Assembly (NCBI GenBank): GCA_017302715.1
Contig: JAFLCD010000006.1
Coordinates: 89,614-153,613 of the forward strand
Source of the DNA: Deltaproteobacteria bacterium
GTDB lineage: Bacteria > Bdellovibrionota > UBA2394
Direction: 5' to 3'
DNA length: 64,000 nucleotides
In this document: one piece after another, positions 41,296-49,444 of the stretch
Position numbering within the stretch: the stretch's first letter is position 1
How the letters are laid out: each line of letters opens with the position of its first letter
Position numbers and translations under genes: made by a program
Notes under the pieces: model-generated
What the model was told of the DNA's origin: nothing
Databases searched by the model: none
What the model saw: the letters and a program-made list of their open reading frames with translations, nothing else

Positions 41296-42294
41296 ATGGC
41301 GGGCAAACCTAAAGCCGCGAATCCAGAGGGGTCTAAGGCGAAAGAGAGCAATGAAGACGACTCACGGTATGAATTTTACCGTGTTCCTCGGGATATTTAT
41401 CGCGCCAATGATCAAGTAGAGACCGACCTCTATTTTTATTATCAACGCCAGCATCTTCTTTTCAAAAGTAAGGGTTCAGTTTGGAATGATTCTGACTTTC
41501 AAAAGTTGCTGAACTCGGATGTCGATTGTCTTTTCATCAAATTCAAATCGCCCAAACATCACCACGAATTTTTGCAGGATAAGCTGCGAACGATTTTATC
41601 TCGGCCTCAAGTTCCGATCGAAAGAAAGGCGAGAGTTCTTTACGAGATTGCCGATCCGATCATTTCGACGGCGTTTAAAACTCCGGGCTCTACCGAGCTG
41701 ATTCAAAATGCGGGCGAGTACGCCAAATCTTGTATTCAGTTTTTAAATTCAAAGGGAAGTTTGCCCGAACTGATTAAATTATCTTCCGAAAGTTTCACCG
41801 AACATTCTCACGGACTTCATGTTTCGGTTTATTCGGTAGCTCTTGCAAAAAAAATGGGCTTTCAAGAACATGGCCAACTTTTCGCTCTCGGAATGGGCGC
41901 GCTCTTGCATGATATTGGCAAAAGCAAAATCGAAGCGACGATTTTAAACAAACCCGGTGAGCTTGATGATCGCGAATGGCAATTGATGAGACAACATCCA
42001 GAATTTGGCGAACAGATTCTTAAGCAACACGATTTTGTTCCCGCACTTTCTAAAAAAATTGTAGCCGAACATCACGAACGCATTAATGGAAAGGGTTATC
42101 CCAAAGGCATCAAAGGCATTCATATGTTTTCAAAAATTGTAGGAATCGCCGATTGCTTTAATACATTGATTTCGGACAGAGCTTACGCCAAACCCATGCC
42201 TCCTTACGATGCACTTCGTTTTATGGTGCAAACCATGAAGCCAGAGTTCGATCCTTCCATTCTTGAGCAATTCATTCTGATGCTCTCAGATTAA
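41296..42294 (+). CDS. HD-GYP domain protein, probable cyclic di-nucleotide phosphodiesterase
   Basis: The ATG at 41296 gives 332 residues; a TTG at 41290 is an alternative. The first ~140 residues are an uncharacterised domain with FYRVPRDIYRAND and VDCLFIKF. The C-terminal HD-GYP domain has EHSHGLHVSVYS, LLHDIGKSKI near residue 206, RQHPEFGEQIL, HHERINGKGYPKGI near 258 and ADCFNTLISDRAY. The metal-binding HD and the GYP motif are intact, so c-di-GMP (or cGAMP) hydrolysis is likely. With the PilZ protein at 47366 it indicates cyclic di-GMP signalling. No receiver or membrane domain is seen. Confidence 0.88.
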   Translation: MAGKPKAANPEGSKAKESNEDDSRYEFYRVPRDIYRANDQVETDLYFYYQRQHLLFKSKGSVWNDSDFQKLLNSDVDCLFIKFKSPKHHHEFLQDKLRTILSRPQVPIERKARVLYEIADPIISTAFKTPGSTELIQNAGEYAKSCIQFLNSKGSLPELIKLSSESFTEHSHGLHVSVYSVALAKKMGFQEHGQLFALGMGALLHDIGKSKIEATILNKPGELDDREWQLMRQHPEFGEQILKQHDFVPALSKKIVAEHHERINGKGYPKGIKGIHMFSKIVGIADCFNTLISDRAYAKPMPPYDALRFMVQTMKPEFDPSILEQFILMLSD

Positions 42295-42379
42295 GACTTT
42301 ACAGCCGAAAAGCTTGCTCTTACTTTGTTAGGGCGCCGGTGGCGTCTAAGTTATCTATATATAAGAGGAGTTTTTCACA

Positions 42380-42718
42380 ATGTTGTCACATTTTTCTCTC
42401 GGTTCCACTTTGATTTCCCAAGCGGCTCCTGCAGGCGGTGAGATGAGCCCCATCTGGGGAATTGTCCTTATGCTCGCGGTTTTCTTTTTTCTGATTATTT
42501 TGCCTCAAAGCCGAAAGGCAAAGAAGCACACCAATTTTATTGCTAGCCTGCAAAAAGGCGACGCCGTTGTAACTTCCTCAGGTTTGTACGGAAGAATTTA
42601 CGGTATAGCCGATCGAATTGTAACTTTAGAAGTGGCCCCGAATGTGCGCATTCGCATAGATCGCCAAACCATTGTGTCGAAAGACCCTACTGGCGGCGAC
42701 GAGAAAGCCGCTGCTTAA
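42380..42718 (+). CDS. yajC: Sec translocon accessory subunit YajC
   Basis: This 112-residue protein has a single membrane helix (about 25-43, IWGIVLMLAVFFFLIILP) followed by QSRKAKKHTNFIASLQKGDAVVTSSGLYGRI, the YajC signature. It associates with SecDF-YidC in the inner membrane. Its N-terminal ~20 residues extend into the periplasm and are slightly longer than in Escherichia coli. AGAGGAG lies upstream. It begins the yajC-secD-secF-recJ group; Tgt-YajC-SecD-SecF order is common, here interrupted only by the HD-GYP gene. Confidence 0.95.
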   Translation: MLSHFSLGSTLISQAAPAGGEMSPIWGIVLMLAVFFFLIILPQSRKAKKHTNFIASLQKGDAVVTSSGLYGRIYGIADRIVTLEVAPNVRIRIDRQTIVSKDPTGGDEKAAA

Positions 42719-42749
42719 ATAATTTTGAGATAACGACGAGGAGGATTTC

Positions 42750-44438
42750 TTGCGAATCAAGCTTGCTACTATTTGGATTACTTTATTAATCAGTCTTTTT
42801 TTACTATTGCCTTCGATGCTGCCAGAGAATTCTCCACTCTTGCGCTTTTTACCCGGAAAAAAAATTAATCTCGGCCTTGATTTGCGCGGCGGAATTCACG
42901 TTGTTTTGGGCGTTGAAATTCAAAAAGCTTTAGACGTTGAGCTCGATAAATTTTTTGTCGATTTGCAAAATCGATTAGCTGAAAAGCAGATCGTCGTTTC
43001 TAAAATCGAAAGACTTCATGCTGAAAGAGCCATCGCCATCACCTTTAGAAGTGATCAGGACGAAAAAACTTTTGAAAAACTTTTAAAAGATGATTTTTAT
43101 AATGTGCTAAATATTTCGAACATCAATGGTTTAACGGCTCGCGTGATTCTTGAACCTACTCACGAAAAATATATTGCGACCATGTCGCTTGAACAAGCTC
43201 GAGAAATTATTCGAAATCGAGTCGATGAGTTTGGTGTGGCAGAACCTATCATTCAACTTCAAGGCTCGGATCGTATTTTAGTGCAACTGCCTGGAGTCCA
43301 AGATCCTGAGCGAGCTCTTCAGTTGATTGGACGAACGGCGCTTTTGGAATTTAAATTGGTCGACGATAGTTTGCCCCCTGCGCAAATCGACGCTCTCGTT
43401 GAAAAATTTCGTGTTCAAACTGGATTTAAAAATAATTTTACGAAGGCTGAGCTTGATAAACTCAACGCTGCTTTGAAAAAAGATTTGCCCGCGGGAACTG
43501 AAGTGAGTTTTGAAAAAGTTTCAGATCCCCGTAGCAAAGATATTATTCTTCGCCCTTACTTACTTCGATCAACGACAGTATTAACAGGGGCTGCGCTCGA
43601 AGATGCTCGCGTCACAGTGGAGCAAACTTCGCAGAGACCTCAAGTCAGCTTGAAGTTTTCAAAAGCTGGCGCTGAGTCTTTCGAGAAAATTACAGAAGGG
43701 AATGTCGGAAAATTATTGGCGATCTTACTCGATGGCGTCGTGGTTTCGGCTCCCGTGATTCGAGAAAGAATTCCTGCTCTCAGTGCTGGTGCAACTGTTT
43801 CGCTCGGACGAGGAACACGAAAACAAATGCAGCAAGAAGCTAAAGACTTAGCTTTGGTTTTAAGATCGGGTGCGCTTCCTGCTCCTGTTGAAATTTTAGA
43901 AAATAGAACCGTTGGAGCTAGCTTAGGGGATGAGTCTATCGACAAAGGAAAATTCTCCGGCATCTTAGGTTCGCTTTTGGTTATTTTATTTATGGCGATT
44001 TATTACCGATGGAGTGGTGTTCTCGCTGACGTCGTTTTGGTCGTTCATATTTTTATGTTGCTCGCCTTTATGGCGTTGTTTCAAGCGACGCTCACTATGC
44101 CTGGTATTGCCGGTATTGTGCTGACTGTGGGAATGGGGGTGGACGCAAACGTCATTATCTTAGAGCGGATACGGGAAGAGTTGCGTTCGGGCAAACGTCG
44201 CCTGGGTGCAGTGGTCGAAGCGGGCTATGACGAAGCTCATCGAGCTATTTTTGATTCAAACTTAACGACTTTGCTTTCGGGATTTATTTTGTATCAATTT
44301 GGTTCAGGACCCATCAAAGGTTTTGCTGTGACTTTGATTGCAGGAATTATTTGTAACTATATTGCTGCTGTTTGGTTTTCGAGATGGATTTACGAGTGGT
44401 ATTTCAGCCGCTTTCAAGTGAATAAATTATCGATTTAA
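42750..44438 (+). CDS. secD: Protein translocase subunit SecD
   Basis: This 562-residue RND-family membrane protein has six expected membrane spans: one N-terminal, then a large periplasmic domain and five C-terminal spans. It shows LGLDLRGGIHVVLGV near the start, the periplasmic P1 domain, VSLKFSKAGAESF, DGVVVSAPVIRERI, GMGVDANVIILERIREE and QFGSGPIKGFAVTLIAGI. With SecF it uses the proton-motive force to complete export. The start is TTG at 42750, supported by GGAGG 7 bases upstream. SecF follows after 32 bases. Confidence 0.97.
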   Translation: MRIKLATIWITLLISLFLLLPSMLPENSPLLRFLPGKKINLGLDLRGGIHVVLGVEIQKALDVELDKFFVDLQNRLAEKQIVVSKIERLHAERAIAITFRSDQDEKTFEKLLKDDFYNVLNISNINGLTARVILEPTHEKYIATMSLEQAREIIRNRVDEFGVAEPIIQLQGSDRILVQLPGVQDPERALQLIGRTALLEFKLVDDSLPPAQIDALVEKFRVQTGFKNNFTKAELDKLNAALKKDLPAGTEVSFEKVSDPRSKDIILRPYLLRSTTVLTGAALEDARVTVEQTSQRPQVSLKFSKAGAESFEKITEGNVGKLLAILLDGVVVSAPVIRERIPALSAGATVSLGRGTRKQMQQEAKDLALVLRSGALPAPVEILENRTVGASLGDESIDKGKFSGILGSLLVILFMAIYYRWSGVLADVVLVVHIFMLLAFMALFQATLTMPGIAGIVLTVGMGVDANVIILERIREELRSGKRRLGAVVEAGYDEAHRAIFDSNLTTLLSGFILYQFGSGPIKGFAVTLIAGIICNYIAAVWFSRWIYEWYFSRFQVNKLSI

Positions 44439-44470
44439 GATTTTGAAAAGAGAGAAAGGTTTTTTCTTAC

Positions 44471-45652
44471 ATGTTTGAACTTATTCCTTACGGAACAAAA
44501 ATTCCGTTCATGAAATATAAATTTTTAATGGTCGCCTTTTCGGTGATCATGTCGGCTTTGTCTTTGTATTTTATTATTACCAAAGGTTTTAACTACGGAG
44601 TCGACTTTTCAGGCGGCGTGCAAATTGTTTTAAGTTTGCCAGCCGATTCTCCGCATGATGTAGAGAGACTTCGAAAAAGCTTAGAGTCGCTTGGAATTAA
44701 GGAAGTCTCTGTTCAATCTTTCGGCACTCAGTTTGAAAAAAAGGATGCCGAGTATATCGTTCACTTTCCGGGTGAATTCACCAATGAAGCGCACTTAAGA
44801 GCTAATCTTGAGAAGGCTCTTCAGGGCAGTCCGAGTAATCCACGTGTAGCGGCTTTTAGATTTGTAGGAATGGAACGCGCTTATTTCACTTTGCTCAAGG
44901 ATACGCCGATCGATCAAGTAAGGGCCGCTGTAAAAACTTTGCCCTTTGGTATTTTAGAATTAGTAGATGTTCAGCCTTTTGGTCGCGAGACTTCAAACGA
45001 ATATCAGATGAACTTCAAAAGTATTCAGGAGACTTTAAAAGCTGCGCTCACGAAAGATTTTCCTTCGGCATCGCAAAAGACGATAGTGATTGAAAAGGTG
45101 GATTTCGTGGGTGCCAAAGTAGGTAAAGATCTTAAACTCGGCGCACTTTTAAGTTTGATCATTACGGGCCTTTTGATTTTCGTTTTTATTTTTATTCGAT
45201 TTGATCTGAACTATGCGCCGGGAGTGGTGGTTGCTGGAGTCCATGATGTTTTAATCACGGCGGGAGCTTTTTCTTATTTTGGATTTGAATTCGATTTGAC
45301 GACAGTCGCGGCCTTATTGACGCTTGCGGGCTATTCGATCAATGACACCATCATTGTTTACGATCGTATTCGCGAAGTGAGCTTACAGCTTAAAGGTAAA
45401 AAATTTGAGGACGTGATTGATCTTGCTGTTAATCAAACTTTAAGCCGAACCATTATTACATCGCTTACGGTTTTTATCGTTTCGGTAGTGATGTGGATTT
45501 ACGGTGGACCTGTGATTCATGGATTTTCTTTTGCGCTCTGTGTGGGCATCATAGTCGGAACCTATTCGTCTGTATTCGTTGCAGCCCCTATGATTTTGCT
45601 GATGGAAAATTTCACTCAATCTCGTCAGGCCAAGGCTAGACGAGCGGCCTAA
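44471..45652 (+). CDS. secF: Protein translocase subunit SecF
   Basis: This 393-residue partner of SecD has an N-terminal membrane span, the GVDFSGGVQIVL motif, a periplasmic domain and five C-terminal spans including VGAKVGKDL, TLAGYSINDTIIVYDRIRE and TSLTVFIV. The periplasmic part (about 55-220) is longer than in the Escherichia coli protein (323 residues). It acts in the inner membrane with SecD and YajC. recJ starts 5 bases after the stop. Confidence 0.96.
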   Translation: MFELIPYGTKIPFMKYKFLMVAFSVIMSALSLYFIITKGFNYGVDFSGGVQIVLSLPADSPHDVERLRKSLESLGIKEVSVQSFGTQFEKKDAEYIVHFPGEFTNEAHLRANLEKALQGSPSNPRVAAFRFVGMERAYFTLLKDTPIDQVRAAVKTLPFGILELVDVQPFGRETSNEYQMNFKSIQETLKAALTKDFPSASQKTIVIEKVDFVGAKVGKDLKLGALLSLIITGLLIFVFIFIRFDLNYAPGVVVAGVHDVLITAGAFSYFGFEFDLTTVAALLTLAGYSINDTIIVYDRIREVSLQLKGKKFEDVIDLAVNQTLSRTIITSLTVFIVSVVMWIYGGPVIHGFSFALCVGIIVGTYSSVFVAAPMILLMENFTQSRQAKARRAA

Positions 45653-45657
45653 TTTTT

Positions 45658-47427
45658 ATGGGAGTTCTTTGCCCGCCCCTTTTAGAAAAGATTTTGAAGG
45701 GGCGGGGACTCTCTGATCAGCAGATTCAAGATTTTCTTTCTCCTTCTTTAGTTCAAATTCCTTCGCCTATTGGAAGTCTCAAAGATTTAGATATCGCGAC
45801 CGAGATTTTAAAAGAAGCGCGCGTTTCAAAAAAACGAGTGGTCGTCTTTGGTGACTACGATGTGGACGGAACTACATCGACAGCCCTTTTGACGAGAGTG
45901 CTTAAGGAGTGGAATTTTAACGTTGGCTATTTTGTTCCGCATCGAGTGCGCGAGGGATATGGCGTCACGTTGAAAGCGGCTCAAGCTTTGCTTGAAAAAG
46001 AGCCCGACGCAAAAGTCGTAGTAACTTGCGATTGCGGAGTTGCAAGTTTCGAGGGCATTGAGTTTTTAAAATCTAAAAATATTTCGGTCATAGTCACAGA
46101 TCACCATGAAGTTCCGCCAAAGCGAGTTTCGGCGGACGCTGTTTTAAATCCAAAGCAAAAAGATTGTTCGTATCCCGATAAAAAATTAGCAGGTGTGGGG
46201 GTCGCATTTTTACTCTTGATCGGACTTCGCCGCGCGCTCGATCTTAAAGAATTTTCTTTAGCGAATTATTTAGATCTGGTGGCGATCGGAACGGTTTGCG
46301 ATGTGGCCGAACTTTCTGGCGCCAACCGAGTTTTTGTAAAACTCGGTCTCGAAAAACTTTCTACGACTGAGAAAATGGGACTTCAAGAGATGCTTCAGCG
46401 TTTAGAGCTCGATCGTAAAGCGGTGAAAGCGCGTGACTTGGGATTTTTGATCGGCCCTCGTCTCAATGCGGTAGGTCGAGTTGGCGAGCCGGATATCGGT
46501 GTAAAAACTTTGCTTTCTGAAGATGCGTATGAAGTTTCGAATTTGGTTTCGATTTTAGAAAAGCATAATACCGAAAGACGGGCGATGCAGGATGTTCAGC
46601 TGAAGCACGCCACTCAGCTCGCACAAAAGCAATTCTTAAAAAATCCGAGTCTTAAAACTTTAGTGCTTGCTGACGCGAGTTTTCATTTAGGCATTGTGGG
46701 ATTGCTCGCTGCAAAACTTGCAGAACAATTTCAACGCCCGACTTGCGTTTTGACTGAACTTATCGATGAACATGCTCTCGCTGATTTTGAACCAACGACT
46801 TCGGTCTTGTGGAAAGGTTCACTGCGCACTCCGACGGGTTACCATTTAGCCGATGCGCTTCAAGAAATTCGAAAAAATCATCCGCAGCTTTTAAAGTCAG
46901 GCGGAGGACATGCGCTTGCAGCTGGAGTTGCGATTGAACAAGAAAATTTAGAAGTCTTTAAGGATGCGTTTGAAATCGCAATTGCCAATCAGACTCAAAA
47001 GGCGATCGAGGTAGCGGCTGAAGCGGAGCTCGATAATTTAGAAGGAATCACAAAGCTTATTTCGTTGATGGAACCCTGTGGAAATGGAAATCCCACTCCG
47101 TTGTTTCTTGTAAAAAACTTTGAACTTGAGCGAGTGCAGGTCATGAAAGAAATTCACATGAAGCTCCATGGACGCTTAAAAGCTGAAGCCTGGTCACTTT
47201 TGCATTTCAAATCACCCTACGTTAAGATGTTCTCAAACTTGTCAAGCGATCTTGCCTCTCGAACTTTGGTCTCTATAGATTTGCTTGGCGAACTCTCCGA
47301 AAATGAGTGGAATGGTAACAAGCGAATTGAACTACAACTTAAAGATCTTTTAGAGGTGAGGGTCAGTGGGAAAAGAATCGAAATCCGAAAATCATCGGAT
47401 GAAGTCAGCCAAAGCCAAAGCTTATGA
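45658..47427 (+). CDS. recJ: Single-stranded-DNA-specific exonuclease RecJ
   Basis: This 589-residue DHH-family nuclease degrades single-stranded DNA 5' to 3' in recombination and repair. It has GDYDVDGTT near residue 63-71, TCDCGV, VTDHHEVP near 148, a second DHH-associated block with GPRLNAVGRVG, and SGGGHALAAG near 416 in the DHHA1 domain, followed by an OB fold. A GC-rich 10-bp inverted repeat (45672-45681 / 45697-45706) lies within the first 17 codons. Its 3' end overlaps the PilZ gene by 62 bases if the GTG start of the latter is used. Confidence 0.96.
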   Translation: MGVLCPPLLEKILKGRGLSDQQIQDFLSPSLVQIPSPIGSLKDLDIATEILKEARVSKKRVVVFGDYDVDGTTSTALLTRVLKEWNFNVGYFVPHRVREGYGVTLKAAQALLEKEPDAKVVVTCDCGVASFEGIEFLKSKNISVIVTDHHEVPPKRVSADAVLNPKQKDCSYPDKKLAGVGVAFLLLIGLRRALDLKEFSLANYLDLVAIGTVCDVAELSGANRVFVKLGLEKLSTTEKMGLQEMLQRLELDRKAVKARDLGFLIGPRLNAVGRVGEPDIGVKTLLSEDAYEVSNLVSILEKHNTERRAMQDVQLKHATQLAQKQFLKNPSLKTLVLADASFHLGIVGLLAAKLAEQFQRPTCVLTELIDEHALADFEPTTSVLWKGSLRTPTGYHLADALQEIRKNHPQLLKSGGGHALAAGVAIEQENLEVFKDAFEIAIANQTQKAIEVAAEAELDNLEGITKLISLMEPCGNGNPTPLFLVKNFELERVQVMKEIHMKLHGRLKAEAWSLLHFKSPYVKMFSNLSSDLASRTLVSIDLLGELSENEWNGNKRIELQLKDLLEVRVSGKRIEIRKSSDEVSQSQSL

Positions 47428-47746
47428 AAAACGGCATGACGTTCGTATTCCCATCCAGCTCAAAGTGGATGTGGAATCTCCCAATGAGCATTATCTTTTT
47501 GAATATTCTTCAAACCTCTCTGAAAACGGAATTTTTATTCAAACGACCGATCCACTTGATCCCGGCACTCTCGTAAACATTCAATTTTCTTTACCTGATC
47601 AACATTTAATTCGGACTCGCGGTGAAGTCATGTGGGTGGCGATGGACGATGAAGAAGAATGTGGGATGGGCGTAAAATTTATCGGCCTTCAAGTCGACGA
47701 CCGCAACCGCATCTTGATGGCACTTAAAAAATTAGCTGTTTTATGA
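47366..47746 (+). CDS. PilZ-domain protein (cyclic di-GMP receptor)
   Basis: The 126-residue product is a single PilZ domain with EKRHDVRIP (the RxxxR switch) and NLSENGIFIQ (the [D/N]xSxxG motif), so c-di-GMP binding residues are kept. VMWVAMDDEEECGMGVKFI matches the TIGR02266-type PilZ proteins common in deltaproteobacteria. The start is uncertain: GTG at 47366 overlaps recJ by 62 bases, and ATG at 47399 gives 115 residues with the same domain. A target is not apparent from the neighbours. The HD-GYP protein at 41296 is the other c-di-GMP component in the window. Confidence 0.88.
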   Translation: MGKESKSENHRMKSAKAKAYEKRHDVRIPIQLKVDVESPNEHYLFEYSSNLSENGIFIQTTDPLDPGTLVNIQFSLPDQHLIRTRGEVMWVAMDDEEECGMGVKFIGLQVDDRNRILMALKKLAVL

Positions 47747-47747
47747 T

Positions 47748-47762
47748 GGGGCCCGACCCCTT
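47748..47762 (-). repeat. G-rich intergenic box, minus-strand copy
   Basis: On the minus strand this reads AAGGGGTCGGGCCCC, which differs by one base from GGGGTCGGGTC at 10266 and 15581 over the 11-mer (47750-47760). It occupies most of the 25-base gap before the next gene and also forms GGGGcccgaCCCC on its own. Confidence 0.4.
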
Positions 47763-47771
47763 AGGAGATTT

Positions 47772-48188
47772 ATGAAAACTTTTATTTTACTGAGCGCGAT
47801 TTTATTTTCTCAAAGTGTGATGGCCGATGATGCGCCGACGGCACCTGCGGCGCCCGCGGCTCCTACGACGACTTCGAATTCTCAAAGTGGAGAGCGAACC
47901 ATTTTGATTCAAGAAAGTACGGGAAAAAAAGATTCCCCCGCTAAAGTTTTTGTAGAATCTGGCACCGAAGAAATTTCGGGCAGTCCTGAAGCCGGAGTAA
48001 AACCTGCTTACCGAACTTGGGAACAAAAATGCACTGAGTGGAAAAACGAACTTGAGCGACGAAACGGAAAAAATTTACTCGTCGTTTCTTGCGGTTCTCC
48101 TAAAAGAACTTCAGAGCGTATTCAATCAGATATGAGTTACACCTATCACTCCACCGGTAAATATAAGATCAAAGTTCTCGGGAAATAA
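47772..48188 (+). CDS. Small secreted protein of unknown function
   Basis: A 138-residue precursor begins with a signal peptide (KTFILLSAILFSQSVMA) after AGGAG. An Ala/Pro/Thr-rich linker (TAPAAPAAPTTTS) follows, then a folded C-terminal part with two cysteines in WEQKCTEWKNEL and VVSCGSPKR that likely pair. No family is recognised. It lies between the PilZ gene and the operator-like palindrome in front of rsmH. It is probably periplasmic or attached to the envelope. Confidence 0.7.
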   Translation: MKTFILLSAILFSQSVMADDAPTAPAAPAAPTTTSNSQSGERTILIQESTGKKDSPAKVFVESGTEEISGSPEAGVKPAYRTWEQKCTEWKNELERRNGKNLLVVSCGSPKRTSERIQSDMSYTYHSTGKYKIKVLGK

Positions 48189-48225
48189 AATTAATCGATC
48201 ACATGATTTCCATTATCCCCATTGA

Positions 48226-48252
48226 AATGACTATACTTTTAGTATAGTCATT
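48226..48252. promoter_or_regulatory. 27-base palindrome upstream of rsmH, candidate operator
   Basis: AATGACTATACT (48226-48237) and AGTATAGTCATT (48241-48252) are perfect reverse complements around TTT. No T-run follows (CGGCCTGTG), so termination is unlikely. TTGAAA at 48222-48227 and TATAGT at 48243-48248 (15-base spacer) could be promoter boxes covered by the palindrome. It sits 38 bases before the rsmH ATG, at the head of the division cluster. Confidence 0.45.
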
Positions 48253-48290
48253 CGGCCTGTGTCCTTCGGAATGATGAAAGAAATTAAAAA

Positions 48291-49163
48291 ATGATTTTCA
48301 AACATGCGCCTGTTCTTTTGCGTGAAATTCTTGCGGATATGTCGTGGAAAAATTCTGACGTAGTCGTCGCTGATTTTACGGTCGGTGGCGGTGGTCATTT
48401 GAAAGCCTTGCTTGAAAATAATCCTCTGCCAAAAAAAATCTTAGCCGTGGATCAAGATCCTGCAGCTCTCAAGGCGGCCAAAGAAAATTTAAAAGATTTT
48501 CCGAATATTGAATTTTTACATTCTAATTTTTCAGAAATTTCTGCCGACAAATTTCCAGAAAAATTTGATCGCATTTCGATTGATCTCGGAGTTTCGTCTC
48601 ATCAACTCGACTCTGCAGAAAGAGGATTTTCGTTTCAAAAAGACGGGCCTCTCGATATGCGAATGAATCCGACGGCGGGGGAGTCGGCCGCCGAATGGCT
48701 TGCGCACTGCAGCGAAGAAGAATTTATAAAGATTCTCAGGGATTACGCAGATGAGTCGCGAGCTCGACCGATTGCAAAAAAATGGTCTGATGCACGCGCG
48801 TCAAAAGCTATTCGCACAACTCGCGAATTCGTCGAGGCTTTGGGTTTTACGTTGGAATCTAAAGATCGCAAGGGTCGTCATCCACTCACCCGAGCTTTCC
48901 AAGCGATTCGAATGCATATCAATCAAGAGTTCCAGGTTTTACAAAAAATCCTCGATGAATTGCCAAATTTATTGAAGCCAAATGGACGTGTAAGCATTTT
49001 ATCATTTCATAGTTTAGAGGATCGTGAAGTAAAATGGCTGCTGAGGGGAAAGCTCAAGCAGATTCATAAAAAAGTGATTATCGCACAAGATGACGAGATG
49101 GATGAGAATCCAAGATCTCGTTCAGCTAAGCTAAGAATCTTTGAGCTCACAAAAGAAGAATGA
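48291..49163 (+). CDS. rsmH: 16S rRNA (cytosine(1402)-N4)-methyltransferase RsmH
   Basis: This 290-residue SAM-dependent enzyme methylates C1402 of 16S rRNA. It shows HAPVLLREIL at the start, FTVGGGGHLKALL, IDLGVSSHQLDSAERGFSF, GPLDMRM, RAFQAIRMHINQE and ILSFHSLEDREVK, all diagnostic for RsmH (MraW). It opens the division and cell-wall cluster as usual, but MraZ, its normal upstream neighbour and regulator, is absent; a small secreted-protein gene lies there instead. Its stop overlaps ftsL by ATGA. Confidence 0.97.
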   Translation: MIFKHAPVLLREILADMSWKNSDVVVADFTVGGGGHLKALLENNPLPKKILAVDQDPAALKAAKENLKDFPNIEFLHSNFSEISADKFPEKFDRISIDLGVSSHQLDSAERGFSFQKDGPLDMRMNPTAGESAAEWLAHCSEEEFIKILRDYADESRARPIAKKWSDARASKAIRTTREFVEALGFTLESKDRKGRHPLTRAFQAIRMHINQEFQVLQKILDELPNLLKPNGRVSILSFHSLEDREVKWLLRGKLKQIHKKVIIAQDDEMDENPRSRSAKLRIFELTKEE

Positions 49164-49444
49164 CGTTAAAAAATGTCAGCACAGATTTAAAAAAAATTGT
49201 CGTTATCTTGTTTTCTGGATTTTTACTTTATTGTGGAGCGATGATTGTCATTCGACTTTCTATCACTCAGATGGCCTACCAATTTGAAGAATTAAAAAAT
49301 TACGAACGATCACTTAAAGAAGAGCAGCTTCGTCTACGCGCAGGAGTTTCAAAAAAAATCTCCCCGGCTTTAAGTGAATTGAGATCTTGGAAAGAAAAAG
49401 GATTCGCAGAGCCTGCACATAATCAAGTGGTGGTGATTCCATGA
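49160..49444 (+). CDS. ftsL: Cell division protein FtsL (predicted by layout and position)
   Basis: This 94-residue bitopic protein has one membrane helix (about 12-31, KIVVILFSGFLLYCGAMIVI) and a periplasmic coiled coil with leucine-type heptads (YQFEELKNYERSLKEEQLRL). Primary sequence in this family is poorly conserved, but size, topology and position exactly between rsmH and ftsI identify it. FtsL joins FtsQ and FtsB in activating septal peptidoglycan synthesis. Both ends overlap the neighbours by 4 bases. Confidence 0.85.
   Translation: MTLKNVSTDLKKIVVILFSGFLLYCGAMIVIRLSITQMAYQFEELKNYERSLKEEQLRLRAGVSKKISPALSELRSWKEKGFAEPAHNQVVVIP

Noticed and set aside
42309..42366. Promoter for yajC in the GC-rich then TATATA segment
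   Set aside because: TATATA-like boxes exist but no -35 match lies at 16-18 bases upstream, so no call was made.
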